DNA of 64,000 nucleotides from Odiellus spinosus. Lineage: Eukaryota; Arthropoda; Arachnida; Opiliones; Phalangiidae. Position numbers and translations under genes: made by a program. The DNA is taken from assembly GCA_963920705.1 (NCBI GenBank), contig OY987226.1, forward strand, positions 32,105,686-32,169,685, in the 5' to 3' direction. Under the pieces are notes generated by a model that did not search any database, was not told the origin of the DNA, and was given only the letters and a program-made list of their open reading frames with translations. Below are positions 13,501 to 28,000 of the stretch, piece after piece. The stretch's first letter is position 1; each line of letters begins with the position of its first letter.

Positions 13501-16500
13501 ACCCCTCCGATCTTGTAAAATTGGGAACATTAGAGTAGTAGACTTCAAAGTAGGGTTTCATCGGCTTCTGGTAATAGTAATTTGACCATAGCTACATCCA
13601 AGTTTTACTGTTTTTGTAAATGGCTTTTTGTGATATTTAACACATATGTGGTAGAACAAATAAATCAACGCTTCTATTAGCCGCAATTTTACGTTACTAG
13701 ATTTCAGCGTTTCATAATTTACTGGTCCTCCTGAAGTGGTCCCTATAGTTTAAGCATTGAAAAGATCTCCACTAAAGTAGACAAGCAATCTGGCTCAATT
13801 TGGGCCAAGTTCACGAATTTTGAACAACATTAATTTTTCCACATTGGGAAAGCCAATTCTTTGATAATTCTATGGGAGCACATTAAAATGAAAAGTAAAA
13901 CTGACATAACGCGTATGTAAAAAGAGCCTCGCGTTTTTTTTTGTTTTTTTTTTTTTTTTTTTTTCAATTTCTAAAAGTTAAATTTGCGAACTTGGCAAGG
14001 ATTGAATCGAATCAGGTTGCGTGTCCATTTTAATACACGACATACCAACAACTAGCCAAGAGTTTTTCGCATGAGTGTGTGTGTTCAGATTTCTAATGAA
14101 CTCATTGGTGATTGCTTCATTTGGTGAGTTTCCAGTATCCAATGTCCAATACGTATATAGAGAATATGCTGCGGCTAATAATCGAGATTGAGCAACTTAG
14201 CGTAATTTTAATACTCGTAAAAATCCTGGTCATGAGATATTCTTAAATATATTCAATTTAATATATATCAATTAAAATTGATATATATGGACACCCAGTG
14301 AAAAGGGCCGCAAAATGATTTTTAAAATATTTCAGTCAATATTCCCCTGACGTTTAATGCAAACATTTTAATAGAAGTCACTTGCACTCCTCTCCTAAAT
14401 TGAAAACCAGTCAGGATCTTAAAGCTATCCCTTACCGAAAAACGTTAGTCTGATCTGAAGAGGTCCTCAAGAACACTACAAAGGTATTGGGGAAGTCTTT
14501 ACGACTTCTCCAAGGCTTCTTGATACAATGAAAGACTTCCCCAAGACATCTTAAGACAGGGGTGCCCAACACGCGACTTACGGCCCGCCGTGCTTCAAAC
14601 TGTGGCCCGCGATTGTCATCTATGCTTAATGCTTTTGAGGGACGCATGCGGCCCGCCGTGCTTCAAACTGTGGCCCGCGATTGTCATCTATGCTTAATGC
14701 TTTTGAGGGACGCATGCGGCCCGCCGTGCTTCAAATTGTGGCCCGCGATCGTCATCTATGCTTAATGGTTTTGTGGCCCGCGCCAAATTTAAGGAAATTT
14801 GAATTCCGATTTTTGAGTAAGGTTCTCATTCTCTTTGGCGAACAGCGGCATTGTAAACCTTGAATTATCCCTTTTGTGAGGTCTCAACGAGGGTTTCAAT
14901 AATCTGGATAGCATTTTTCGTGCCCTGGTCATTGCCTTGCCTCGTCTGCTTCTCTTCACGAAGTTTATGTGGTACGAATTATTGTTCATTGAAGGAAGAA
15001 ATAAAAAGATATTTTTTCCTAATGCAATTTTAATGAAGCTTGCGGCCCGAGATCTAGTTGGAATATTAGAATTTAGCCCTTGAGCCAAAAAGTTTGGCCA
15101 CCCCTGTCTTAAGACTGAAACTTTTTTTGGTAAGGGATTCCACTGAGACTTAAAATGGAACAAGGAAAAAATTTATAATTTGCATGCAATCTACTAAGCG
15201 AGCGTAACTGGCAGAAAAACGGTATCTGGTAAACAGATTGGTTTTAACAAAAGTATATCACTTTAGTAATAAAAGTAAACAACATCCCTTAGCTTAATAT
15301 TACCAGCAAAGGTCTAGGTAAATGTACCGGCAGATTCTGATCCGAGACACTCTAGAGGCCGCACTCAAGTGTAAATAGTGAACGGAGGAAGCGCCACTCT
15401 ATGGAGAAATTCCAGAGTTGGGAGGGAAGACAATATAGCCAAGCGCGGCCCGCGTAAAATTTCGTCCCTCTCCCGACTCAAAATATCGAGGAAAAGGCCA
15501 AACCACTCGAGCCAGACAGGGGTGATGCCTTTTTTCACTATTTTTAAGTGAGGGGCTATGATGTAAAAACCACTCGGACCCTTGCTGATATTATTAAGCT
15601 ACAGGATGTTGTCTACTATTATGGAATAAAGTAATAGACTTTTGGTTTTAACAAATACAATGTGTGCCATAATGTACATTTCCAAAATAATTATTGCCAA
15701 GAAGATTTCTCCTTACTGACTTAGATTAATAGCAAAACCTGACACTCTTAATTGTCATCTAAAGGCTGCCATTACCAAACTATTCTTAATAGCAGCCGGA
15801 CACAAGGATTTGTTAGTACCTACTTTTGCAGTTAGGGCTCGCTTATAAATTAATTTTTGGTTGTTCATCTTTAGCTATTAATGTAAATGTAGGGTTCTAA
15901 AATTTCCGCAATATTCACAAAATTATTGTGATTTTAAACACGGGATTCTTCTTTCAAACTTAAATTATTTTTTCTGAATAAAGAAACCCCTACACTAGTG
16001 AAAAATGCAATGTTTTTCATGATGTTTGATCATTTAAGTTTGCATTGATAGAGAAAAGTGACTCCGACATGGAAAATTACATTAACATGTTCTCAACGAT
16101 GCCAAGCACAAATTATTATATAGACGATTACAGGTTAAACTTTGACCTCTTTTATAAATTTTTTCACTTTTGAAGCAGATTGTTACGGTAATTTTACAGA
16201 GCAAACTGTAATTTACCATACCCTGGTAATTTACCGTGTAAATTACCAATTTAGAACTCTACATAAGTGTCCATTATTAATAGATTCAGTCCATTATTAA
16301 TAGTTTAAGTATGAATACATGGGGAGACTTTTAGGGTCTCTTTGATGAAAGGCAAATGAGTATAAGCAGACGAGGTCGAAAAATTAGTTCTCATTGGACA
16401 AAATTGGCATACGTTTAGTTAGTTGTGATAATGGTTTTTATTAAGAGTTATATTAAGGGTTAATTTTACAAATTATTTATGCACAATAATTAAAGTATAT

Positions 16501-19500
16501 ACCAATTAAGGTCTATCTGATAAGAGGAGATTTTCATATAAATTTCTTATTTTTCCGCAAAGGAGCACGCCCCAAAGAGGTTTTATATGTATTTCTTCAG
16601 AGAGAGTTCATGGAATAGCTCAGTATTACGACCATGGTCTTAAGGGGGCTATACTCCGTCCAACGAAAGATGAGCCCTGAGAATTTCGCCCAAATTGGCG
16701 TCGCCACCATCGACCCCATAATTATTTATCAACTTGTTTTCTCATTTCGACGACTGTCCGCTTTATAGTCTGCTAATAAAACGATAGGGTTAATCGAGTT
16801 TGAGCTGATAAATTCGGGGTTTGAGGAAGTTGGCTTTTTGCAATGTATATTTTGTACGTTTATGTGTTTTGCATTACTATTGAGTATTTTCTATTGTATA
16901 CGTCAGGGTGTCTATGGCTAAAGCTCGAGTAGTCGTTTATAAAAAAAATTGACTTTTTTGTTACGATAAGCCGAATGAAGAGAGACGAAATGGACTAAAT
17001 AAACAAATAAGATTAAACAAAGGTTACTGAAACGTTAAAACGTTTCAGTAACCTTTGCTTCCATAATAGGCCACGTTGGTACCCCTATATATTACACAAT
17101 GACGCAGGAACCCATATCAAATGACAACTACATGTTAGAAGCCTCGTTTTTAATCTTATTTGCTTATTTAGGCCATTTCGTTTCTCATCATTCCAGTTTA
17201 TCGTAACAAAAAAAGGAAATTAATGGTAGGCATGTATTCCATAAAAAAATAACTTTAAATACATATAAGCTTACATCTTTACATTACATTACGGTATTCT
17301 TTGACTTAATTACGGTAAAAAAGTTATTCAAATATGGGTAAGGTAAAAGGACATGGTTGTACTATTGGCCGGCAAGGACGGCTTATAGTTGCCAATGTGA
17401 CCAATTACTTTGAAAGAGAGCGAACTGAGAATCGTTGTTACATCCGGTTGAACAAGTTCTAGAACGAACGGCATTACTCAATAGTAATGCAAAACACATA
17501 AACGTACAAAATATACATTGCAAAAAGCTGACTTCCTCAAACCCCTAATTTATCAGCTCAAACTCGATTAACCTTATTGTTTTTGTAGCAGACCATAAAG
17601 CGGACAATCGTCGAACTGAGAAAACAAGTTGATAAATAATTATGGGGTCGATGGTGGCGACCCCAATTTGGGCGTAATTCTCAGGGGTCATCTTTTGTTG
17701 GACAGAGTATAGCGATATAGGCAAATGAGAAATATAATATTATGGAAAATGGGCTTTATGGCACACTTATGTTTAATTACTGTACTATAAGAATTCATGA
17801 TTATATAATTATAAACTGGAGTGCGTAATCTCACGCTTCTAATTATTTCATGCTTACCAAATCCTATGACAACCAAGACAACCATGATGCTTAGACAAAC
17901 CATGGGCCCAGCAAGCCATCTCATAAGGAGAATCCAAAGAAACGATACTATCATAGAGGCTACCAGAAATCTAAAACATATTAAATTTTAAAATGAAGTA
18001 CAACATGCAGTAAATGATATTTACTCCACACACTTTGAACAGCGAGTGACAGACTTAATTTTTATTTAATCAGATACTGATAGTTAAAAAAAATCTACGA
18101 TACTGAATTGCAAGCGCTTGTAATTGTATAATTTAGTTATCTAATGAATATTTCTTTCCAAATGAAGTTTGATTCGCCATACTCAGAAAAATAACACTCT
18201 GTACTTAAGTTTTACTATGTAATAATAAATTAGGCTTGTTCTAAGAAGGGATATCCTTTTCAACTCATTGGCTGATTTAAAATAGGGTCTACTTTAAACT
18301 GCGTGGGACGGTGGCTTCCAGCCCCCATGCCCAGGGCGTATGTTAGAGGGGAAAAGCACCCAGGCCCACCAACCCAGACCGCTTACCTGGGGCCTGAAAA
18401 TCTTAGCACCGGCACTCCTCATGCTTATACTAAACACTTGTGTCCATATACTATAACCAAGAATAGATTTAACACAAGAATATGGAACCGTACACTATAG
18501 CTCTAGCATATCGCTAGTCACGAACGGGAGGAGCTTACTAGATTTTACGTTATATGCGTTATGATTTTCACCCTATCACGAGCTTTCCAGGTCCGCAACA
18601 GTCAGCTAACTCTGCCGCCAGCGCCTATCCCAGCAGCCTGATATCCCCCGCACTTATCGTAGAAAACCGCCAACCGCTTCCTGTGCACTTGACATGAGTC
18701 GCGGCGTAAGACCCCCATAGGCTCCGCCCGCTTGTGTTAAATCTATTCTTGCTATAACCATTAACCTCTGTGAGTTTTATGGAGTGGAAACCAAAATACT
18801 CGGGGGAAGGGATCCCTTTAACAATAAGAGAACTAAAAAAAATCAACGCAGAAGGGTTTGAAAAAACGTTTATCACTCAGTAGCAAGAGATGGGATTGAA
18901 AACCCAAACCCTCTTGCTGCGAGACAAGAGAGCCTCACTGCCACCCTGCCTAGACACTCCTTTACTAAAAAAAGTTAGCCTCATCTGAAGAGGTCTTCAA
19001 GAACTTCCCCAAGACCACTTAAGACTATAAAGACACCCGAAAGACTTCCCCAAGACCTCTTAAGAATAAATTTTTTTGGGCCATCGCGTCCACTTAGATT
19101 CGAAAAAACAAACAACTATATGTCAGACTATAGACTTACATGATTATCATCCACCAAGATGCGCTGAAATCTTGAAATATCCGCATTCCAACTTCTCTGG
19201 CATTCATTAAATTTGCTAAGCCCCTAGAAAAATGCAAATACATTTGTGAAACATTTTATAAATAGCCTTTGTCATAATTATGAGACCTAAACTATTAAAG
19301 GCAGATAATAAAAATGTACGAAGGTGGATAGCTATAGTAGACTAGTCTCTGCTCAAGTTTATAATGTATGGTTTGATAAGTATCATGAAACTTTGTATCT
19401 ATCCCTTTGCACATTTGCATATTTTTTTATTTTTTAATATTGATATTTGTTGATTAAAGCCAAGGTAATTAAATTAGAAGCAGGTTATGTTAACAATGGA

Positions 19501-22033
19501 AAAAATTTGGAGAGGCACAATTTAAACGGCTAACTTCTTTTAATGTAATATAAACGAAATTTCAACGGAATTATGTAAAAAAAAAAAAAAAAAAAAAAAC
19601 CTAGCACTACAACATTGGCCTATGAAAATATATAAAGTCCTTCAATAAGAGCTTTTAGTATGTGCAATTTTGGATTAAAAATGGAAACCGAGAGATTTAA
19701 ATATTTTAAACATTTTATCCGATATAGTTGCTCGGCCTATAGTCACTACTTTTAATTTAAATTCAGGACAAACTCTGAATTATAGTTGGGCCCCTTACCA
19801 AAAAAAGTTAGTCTTAAGAGGTCTTGGGGAAGTCTTTCGGGCGTCTTATGTAGTCTTAAGAGGTCTTGGGGAAGTCTTCCATTACGTTAAGAAGTTTTGG
19901 GGAGGTCTTATGACTTCCCCAAGACTTTTGTAGCGTTCTTGAAGACCTCTTCAGATCAGACTAACTTTTTTCTGTAAGGGGCCTAGCACAGTTAATTTAT
20001 TAATTCCATTTGTTTCAGTTTCATTAAGACTAGGCTTCATTATTCTTCATTATATCATTTATACCAACAGTAAATAGAAGAGAGTCTGTTTCTTCCCTTG
20101 AATTTAAGCATTGCTAATGCATCGCACCTTGTTTGATGCTTCTTCCCCCCTTAAAATGTAGTAACCAATCGTAGCTGAAAGAAATGAGTAATCTTTTCTT
20201 GAGATTGTACGTTTCGTACTTCCACTGCAAAGGATCATGAGTAGAGACTAGAGAGTGAGAGAGAGAAAAAAATCCTTCGCCAACGGCTTGCGTTTCTGGT
20301 TATATAAAAGCGATGGTAATATATCGGGAGTCGGAAACTTCCAACCGCCAAAAACGAACTATCGTGCTAAATAATTATGGCTGAAAAACGCGACGTGATG
20401 CTTGATTCTAAACTTAAGCGGACAAATCAGGGCACCCAAGTAAATTTTTATATTAAATATTTAACTTTAAACCTGTACAAACTGATGATATCATAGGCGT
20501 ATCAACTCTATGCCTTGGTCAGTTAACACGCTCCGGAAGCTAAATTGAGATATTCGGTCATGTAATCCCTGAGGAATCCCCGTCAATAATAGCACGTTGC
20601 GTCCCCTCCATAATAAAACGCCGGGATAAATAAAAACTCACATTTGAACTACGTTTCGTTCCGAAAAGTCGGTTATTCTAGGAGGTGGGGGTTGAAGCAA
20701 GTCTAGCGCTTTTCCATATCCCCTCTAACAAGGCATCTCTGCATTTTAGGGAAGAAACAGACTCTTCTATATACTATTGTTTATACTACTTTAATATAGG
20801 AAAAAGAATGTTTATTCTAATCAACTATGGAATGGCTTAATTAGAGACTCTGATAAGAATTCTAGCTGGTGATAAACTGCAGAATTTAAACATACGATGG
20901 TCTTAACCTTTCCATTCTAAAAATGCACGCTTTGTATTTAATTTTTTTTTTTTTGTCACATGTTCTACTTACTTTCCTCCTTCGACAAGCTTGGACTCCG
21001 TTATGTTATCATTGTCTTTATTGAAGATACCAACTGCACCCGAAAGTTCTTTAGGCAAGCATCTTCCAGCCACTAGAATTAAAAGTACATAGATTAAAAG
21101 GTTAGCTTCATATTTTCTATTCATGCGTTATCAGATTAGTTCACAATTATTATTACAAATTTCATGATCATAATGCATTAGAACTCGCCACTAAATTAAA
21201 CCTAGAACTATTAACAATGAACATCTATCTTAATAGATAAAAATACAAAAACCTGCTATTTGTCAGGGTTCTCTAGCGGCAAACAATGGCAAAAGTAGTA
21301 ACTAACAAAACTTTGCGCATGGCTGCTAAGGAAAAAGAATAAAGTGGTTTGTTACGTTAATTCCTACTTGTTATCTTTCCTACCTTTATAGGTACATTAT
21401 AAACTAGCAATGAATACTGTATTTTAATAATAACAAAGTTTATTATTCAAGTTACATAATTAGTTCTGGAGATGTGGCAGACTGTGCTTCAGTTGCCTTG
21501 CCTAGCGAGCAGTGTTGCCAAACTAAATATGACGGTTTTGTATCCAAGGAGTATTACATATAAAGGAGTGGTACTCCTAATATAAGGCTAATATTACCGT
21601 TACTAACACTACTTTGGCCAGCGTTTTCCGTTAGAGAAAGCTTAGAAAGGCGAAGTTCTGCTAAAGATCTTTACAGGGCTCCCACCAGGTCCCTAAAATA
21701 CCTAAAACCCCCTACCACCATAAAATCATGATTTGGTCCCTAAATCACCATATTTCTAGTAAATTTGCTTAAAAGTACCGTCATCCTATAATATTGAACC
21801 CAAATTTTATGCTAAGTCAAAAAACTGACGGCGAAAAAAACTGACTAGCAGAGTGATATAATTATCACGAAAAAATCTAATAAAATCAGATTTGTGATAG
21901 TATGTTTTTACAAAAGCAAATAAAAAACCTACTTTAAAAGATATTCTTAAATTGGTTCCTATTTGCTCCCTATTTTAAAAATTTTGGTTCCTATTTCACC
22001 CTATTTCTAGCCTGAAAAATCCCCTATTTCCCT

Positions 22034-22075
<42 letters not shown>

Positions 22076-25000
22076 CTGGTGGGAGCCCTCTCTTTATCTA
22101 CTAAGGTAGGTGTACAATGTTAATAGGCCTAGATTAAACTTTGTGAAACCAATTGAAATTGATATTAATCTTCATTCAATTATATTACGGGATAGGCTTA
22201 GTTCTAATATATATATTTTTTTTCACTGAAATGCATAATTGTTAAGCAAGGTCAAAAATGAACGTTTAATGGAGGGCAAAAACTATGTAAGAAGCTCGCA
22301 TCCATCTACTTACACATTGTTTTATGCATAAATACATAAAGTGTGCATTACATTTTGTAGAATATCAATATATTCTATTGTACCGTTGGCAATCTTTATT
22401 ACAGGGGAGAAAAAAATCAGAGCTGGTTCTTACTTTTCCAACGTCACTTATATTTTTATGTTCTAGTTCTCTTACTTTAAGACTTCCCCAAGACTTCTTG
22501 ACATAATGAAAGACTTCCCCAAGACTTCTTGACATAATGAAAGACTTCCCCAAGACTTCTTGACATAATGAAAGACTTCCCCAAGACTTCTTGACATAAT
22601 GAAAGACTTCCCCAAGACTCCTTGACATAATGAAAGACTTCCCCAAGACTTCTTGACATAATGAAAGACTTCCCCAAGACTTCTTGACATAATGTAAGAC
22701 TTCCCCAAGACTTCTTGACATAATAAAAGACTTTCCCAAGACTTCTTGACATAATGAAAGACTTCCCCAAGACTTCTTGACATAATGAAAGACTTCCCCA
22801 AGACTTATTGACATAATGAAAGACTTCCCCAAGACTTATTGACACAATGAAAGACTTCCCCAAGACTTATTGACATAATGAAAGACTTCCCCAAGACTTA
22901 TTGACATAATGAAAGACTTCCCCAAGACTTATTGACATAATGAAAGACTTCCCCAAGACTTATTGACATAATGAAAGACTTCCCCAAGACTTATTGACAT
23001 AATGAAAGACTTCCCCAAGACTTATTGACATAATGAAAGACTTCCCCAAGACTTATTGACATAATGAAAGACTTCCCCAAGACCTATTGACATAATGAAA
23101 GACTTCCCCAAGACCTATTGACATAATGAAAGACTTCCCCAAGACTTATTGACATAATGAAAGACTTCCCCAAGACTTATTGACATAATGAAAGACTTCC
23201 CCAAGACTTATTGACATAATGAAAGACTTCCCCAAGACTTCTTGACATAATGAAAGACTTCCCCAAGACTTCTTGACATAATGAAAGACTTCCCCAAGAC
23301 TTCCTGACATAATGAAAGACTTCCCCAAGACTTCTTGACATAATAAAAGACTTTCCCAAGACTTCTTGACATAATAAAAGACTTTCCCAAGACTTATTGA
23401 CATAATGAAAGACTTCCCCAAGACTTCCTGACATGATGAAAGACACCCGAAAGACTTCCCAAGACCTCTTAAGACTAACTTTTTTTAGTAAGGGTAAATT
23501 TGAAATCTTAAAGTTGTAAGCCCCTGGTGATAAAAAGTAGAGTTGGGAGAAAAAAAAATAATAATGAGAGAGGCAGTTGGTGTTTGACTTTGGGTATGAC
23601 AAGGTGGAGGAGAATTCCTTCGGATATAGAGTGATCTAGTTTTGGACAAAATAATCCACAACTATCAGTTAATCAGTTAATCAGGTGGTCTTGCGACCCC
23701 TGAGATACGGTATTAAATGAGGGAAATTTGTTCGAAGTAAAGATTTATCAGCTAAACAAATACGCAAATTCAGCAGAGGGTTAATTTTTTTTTAATCTTG
23801 CAATAATTCGCACACTCCACCCACTTGTTATCAGAAGCAAGCATAAATGTAGAAAATTACCATAAAGGTAAATAGAATCTGACATTAACAATTACCGATC
23901 AAAATATGCATACCTCATGCGTATCAAATTCAGTATAAACCCTATATTACTTACTAGGGTGCCTGAACCTTTCACCATTTTCAAAAACTACCAATCTTGC
24001 TAGTGAAGTAAAAACAAAACAAATTTTACGCATGTAAGATTTGTTTTTACTTTGACGCGTAAAAAATAATTGGGAAACCTAAAATCAAGCCCTTGTTCTA
24101 CTTAAAGTACATACAACCTGGCTCAATTCGGGCCTTGTCTATTTTATCTCGCACCAAACACATAAATTTCCTTTTCAAGAATTGAAAAAATCCAAAGGGT
24201 TCTGGCACGCCCGTGGCGTCATTTTTACTCTTGTCATAGAAAATAAAGCTAAAAAGTCGGTTTTGATTCACGTTTGCTAGTAAAATTTTTAACGAAAACG
24301 TTTTGGTGTTTTTTATTAATAATAACTATGTCTTAAATTATAATATTATCTAACATTATTTAAAACACTAGATGGCGCTCAACATCGAACAAGGGATCCC
24401 CTTTTTCGTTGGGATATCGAGAAGAAGAAAACACCTCCGATGGTCGGAACGCGCGCCACACAAATGGACCTTATCTATTGCAAAGAAAGGGTCATAGTTC
24501 CCCTTTCTAAGCGGGAGAAAATATTTTCTCCGTTTTGGAAACACCGTCTACCTCTGGCGGTTTTCATTCGGAACTAGGACTCTGGGTTAACTCAATGGAG
24601 AAATTAGAAGGGTGTATTTCAACCTAAGTTTATTTAAAATTAATCAAGCGTAATTTTCTATTAACATCTAAAAAAAAAAAAAGGTGTGATTTCGATCTAT
24701 GATTTGAGATTATTTTTACGATGATACGGTATTTAGAAATGAAATTATTGGCCGATAACTTGAACTTCAATTTTTCACAAAAGTTTAATTTTGACTTTAA
24801 ACCTAAATATTTTTTAAAATAATAAAGATAAAGGAATCAAAAAGCACTCAAATCATACGTACAAATGTTTTGAACAAAATGCCACATTTCGCAGCCCCAT
24901 CGATTTGCTAGTTCTACAAAAAGTTAGTCTGAAAGGGAGTCATATAAGGCCAAATCTTCATTGATTTTGGATAGTTATAATTAATGATCCTGATTTGTCT

Positions 25001-28000
25001 TAAGAAAATATCTAGCACCAATACATTAAGCAGACATTTTTCTATAATATTTGAAAGCCTGGTATTTCTAACTGTAATAAACTGTATAAAAAGTTTATAT
25101 AACCAAAGCGAAAAAACCTCGTTTTAAGGGAAGAAGAGCCTTAAAAAAACAATAATGGCTGAAATACAGCTCTATACGTGTTTGAACTCAAAGAGGCAAA
25201 AAATGACTATAGTTCATCAGAAGTTGAATCTTCCGATGATTATTATGATACGTAGTGTACGTCTCCAAAAAGAATACAAATCTACTTACCAATTTATACG
25301 AGTAGTTCTAGAGACACGCTACATATCGTGATCATCATCGGATGATTCAACTTCCGATGAACTATAGTAATTTTTTGCTTCTTTGAGTTCAAACACGTTT
25401 AGGGCTGTATTTCAGAAATTGTTTTTAACACCTTAAATGTTTGATAATATTACAATTTAATATCTAGTTAATATTAATAAAAATACCGCTGAAACGTTTC
25501 CGTTTAAACTTATACCAGGATGATAGAATCAAAACTGAATTTTTAAAATTATTTTCTATGGCAAGAGTAAATTCAATTGTAAAACTGACGTCAAGCACAT
25601 GCTGGCACCTTTTGGATTTTTTTCTATTTTTGAAAAGGAAATTCACGTGTTTAGAGCGATCAGTTTGACGAGGCCTTAACTGAGCCAGGTTCCATGTGAA
25701 CGAAACTATCATAATAACTGATGAACACCTTGTAACGGTCTGACCCTTCACACACTAGATAACTGTTTTCATTCGGTCGCCTGCTCTCTAGAACTATTAG
25801 ATATTTTCTTTATTGTCACCCTTCTTATTTCCTTATGTCCGGCCTTAAAATCGGTTGATATTTTTGTTTATACACGTATTATATATTTTAAGCGGGGGGG
25901 GATAAAAACCTCCCCCCCGTCTGCCAAGAGAGTCAGATCTCTTTCTTTCTTCGACGGAACGGGCTGTCATAATTTTGTTTTCTCTAAAAGTTGTTCCTGT
26001 AGCGCGTCAGGTTCACTGACCGTCCGTTTTTAGTGTAATAAGCAACATTAATCATAGATAAATTGGTAATTAAATCTTTTTCTAATTAATAATCAAATTG
26101 TTGTCTTTATTTATAAAATTCCGGTGAATTTTAATTCTTCAGCACGTAACGACCCTTATTTTCAGTTGTATTAGAATTAATTTTCTTTTTTTGTGTTAGC
26201 GGATCCTTAATTGGTCTTATTGTTAGCTTATTTACTTAGTCCGTTACAACCTTAATTTAAAAATTGATATAAAAGGAAGAACGCAGGACAAGGAGTTGTT
26301 TTTTATTTGTTAGAAACAGTAACTGTGTGAGAAAGCTCTCTTTCCATTCCCATTTTCAGGCAACAATGCTGCCGATCGATTTTCTTAGATATATAACTTG
26401 CAACATCTGCTGTGCTGATTCAGACTGAAGAAAGGCTTACATAGTTGAAGGCTTTCTCGCTAGAGATCAGGGTTTGGACAAGAAATTTCGGATTATTTTA
26501 TCTTTATTCATAACTTAAAAGTTTTCGAATAAAGTCTGTGATAAAACCAATGCAATCGCGAATAATTTTCCGATTATTTTTTTTATGATTAACTGATCAA
26601 CTGATAGTTGTGGATTATTTTGTCCAAACCCCCGTTCTCTAATTCTCGCAGAGTTACTGTTTTAAACAATACAAAACTTCACCTCCATGCCGTTTTAAAT
26701 ATACCAAACCTACTTTTCCCTTAAAGTTGACTTAAAAAATATGAAAAAGGCTACTGAAAGAGTATTTTTAATCAATTACAAGCATTAAAAACTTACCAAA
26801 CCTTGTTATTTTTCAGTTATTAACAATTGCAGTATATAATACAGTTAATTTTGAAATGGAGAATCTTAAATGGATTGACGAATCAAAATATTTCAAGAGT
26901 GTGAACCCAATCTTACAGCACGCGTGTGTCTGCCTTTATAATAATTAAAAGACTTCATTGACCTAAAAAAAACCTGTAGAGTCCAAAGCCAGGTAAGGTA
27001 ACTGTGCAGGGGCAGATTCTCACTGTTTATACGCGGTTTGATTGGCTATAGATTTTGACACTCTTACCCTGAAATTGGAGTTTGGCTTAGCTATTCCTAT
27101 TCTAAATGCATGAGAAGTATTAGGTGCGTTGCAACATTGTTGTTATGCATATTTTAACGCTTCTAATAGATAAAAAAGTTGCTTCTCTTCATTTTCAAAT
27201 TAATGCGATGAAAATGAGTGAATCCATGTTTTCTACCATAATATGCAGGGTCGTTAATCAGAGCAGAATAATAGCTACCATAGAATAAATATTCAGATCT
27301 GAGAAACATTCCTGAAAATTACAGTGTGTAAAATTTCATTAGGATCTACCAACCCACGGTGGCATGCCTAGGTGAAACCACATAGAATGACGCAGCTCTG
27401 ATTTATCAGAGCGCAGCCTGAGATATTTAATATTTAAAAATATTACCTAAACCTAATTCGTTATTGGCCTAAATGAATAAAAGAAGGGTTTCCCTTAACA
27501 TTTCAATAATAATCTTACCTGGTTCACTCTTCAAATAAAATGCGGTACAGTCATCATCCTTCACCAAATCATCTACCCTCTTAATGAAATACAAGAAATT
27601 AATAAATAATCACTAAATTCCCGTTTAAATTGGGGAAAGAGAAGAACGTGCATCTAACCTTTTTTGATACATCAACATTGTACTGACAGATTAGTTTCTT
27701 TTTGATTTGTTCCTCACTTGTTCCCAGGAGTTGTTCTTTACGAACAGAAAAGGTTTCTTTAGGGCATTCTTTAACGCAAACCTATAAGAGTGGAATTCAA
27801 ATTCACTCTTCCCTAATGACCAAGAGCCTTATTTAATACATACTTGTGGTGTTAAACAACCCGTCAAAACAGCCGATGCACTAATGCATCTCGTCATATC
27901 AAAAAAGACCAGGTATTTTCTCTCCCTGAAAAAAATATATTTTTAAATTTTACAGAAACCTTAGAAAATAGAACTTAAGTATTTCACACGAGAGATTGCG

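Noticed and set aside
18878-18957. Functional tRNA gene on the minus strand
   Set aside because: B-box-like sequence is imperfect and no acceptor stem or clean cloverleaf could be drawn; more likely a SINE relic.
22365-23602. Several overlapping open frames of 60-155 codons on the minus strand
   Set aside because: They are translations of the 31-bp minisatellite in different frames, with repeating peptide GKSFIMSRSLGEVFHYVKKS; no gene.
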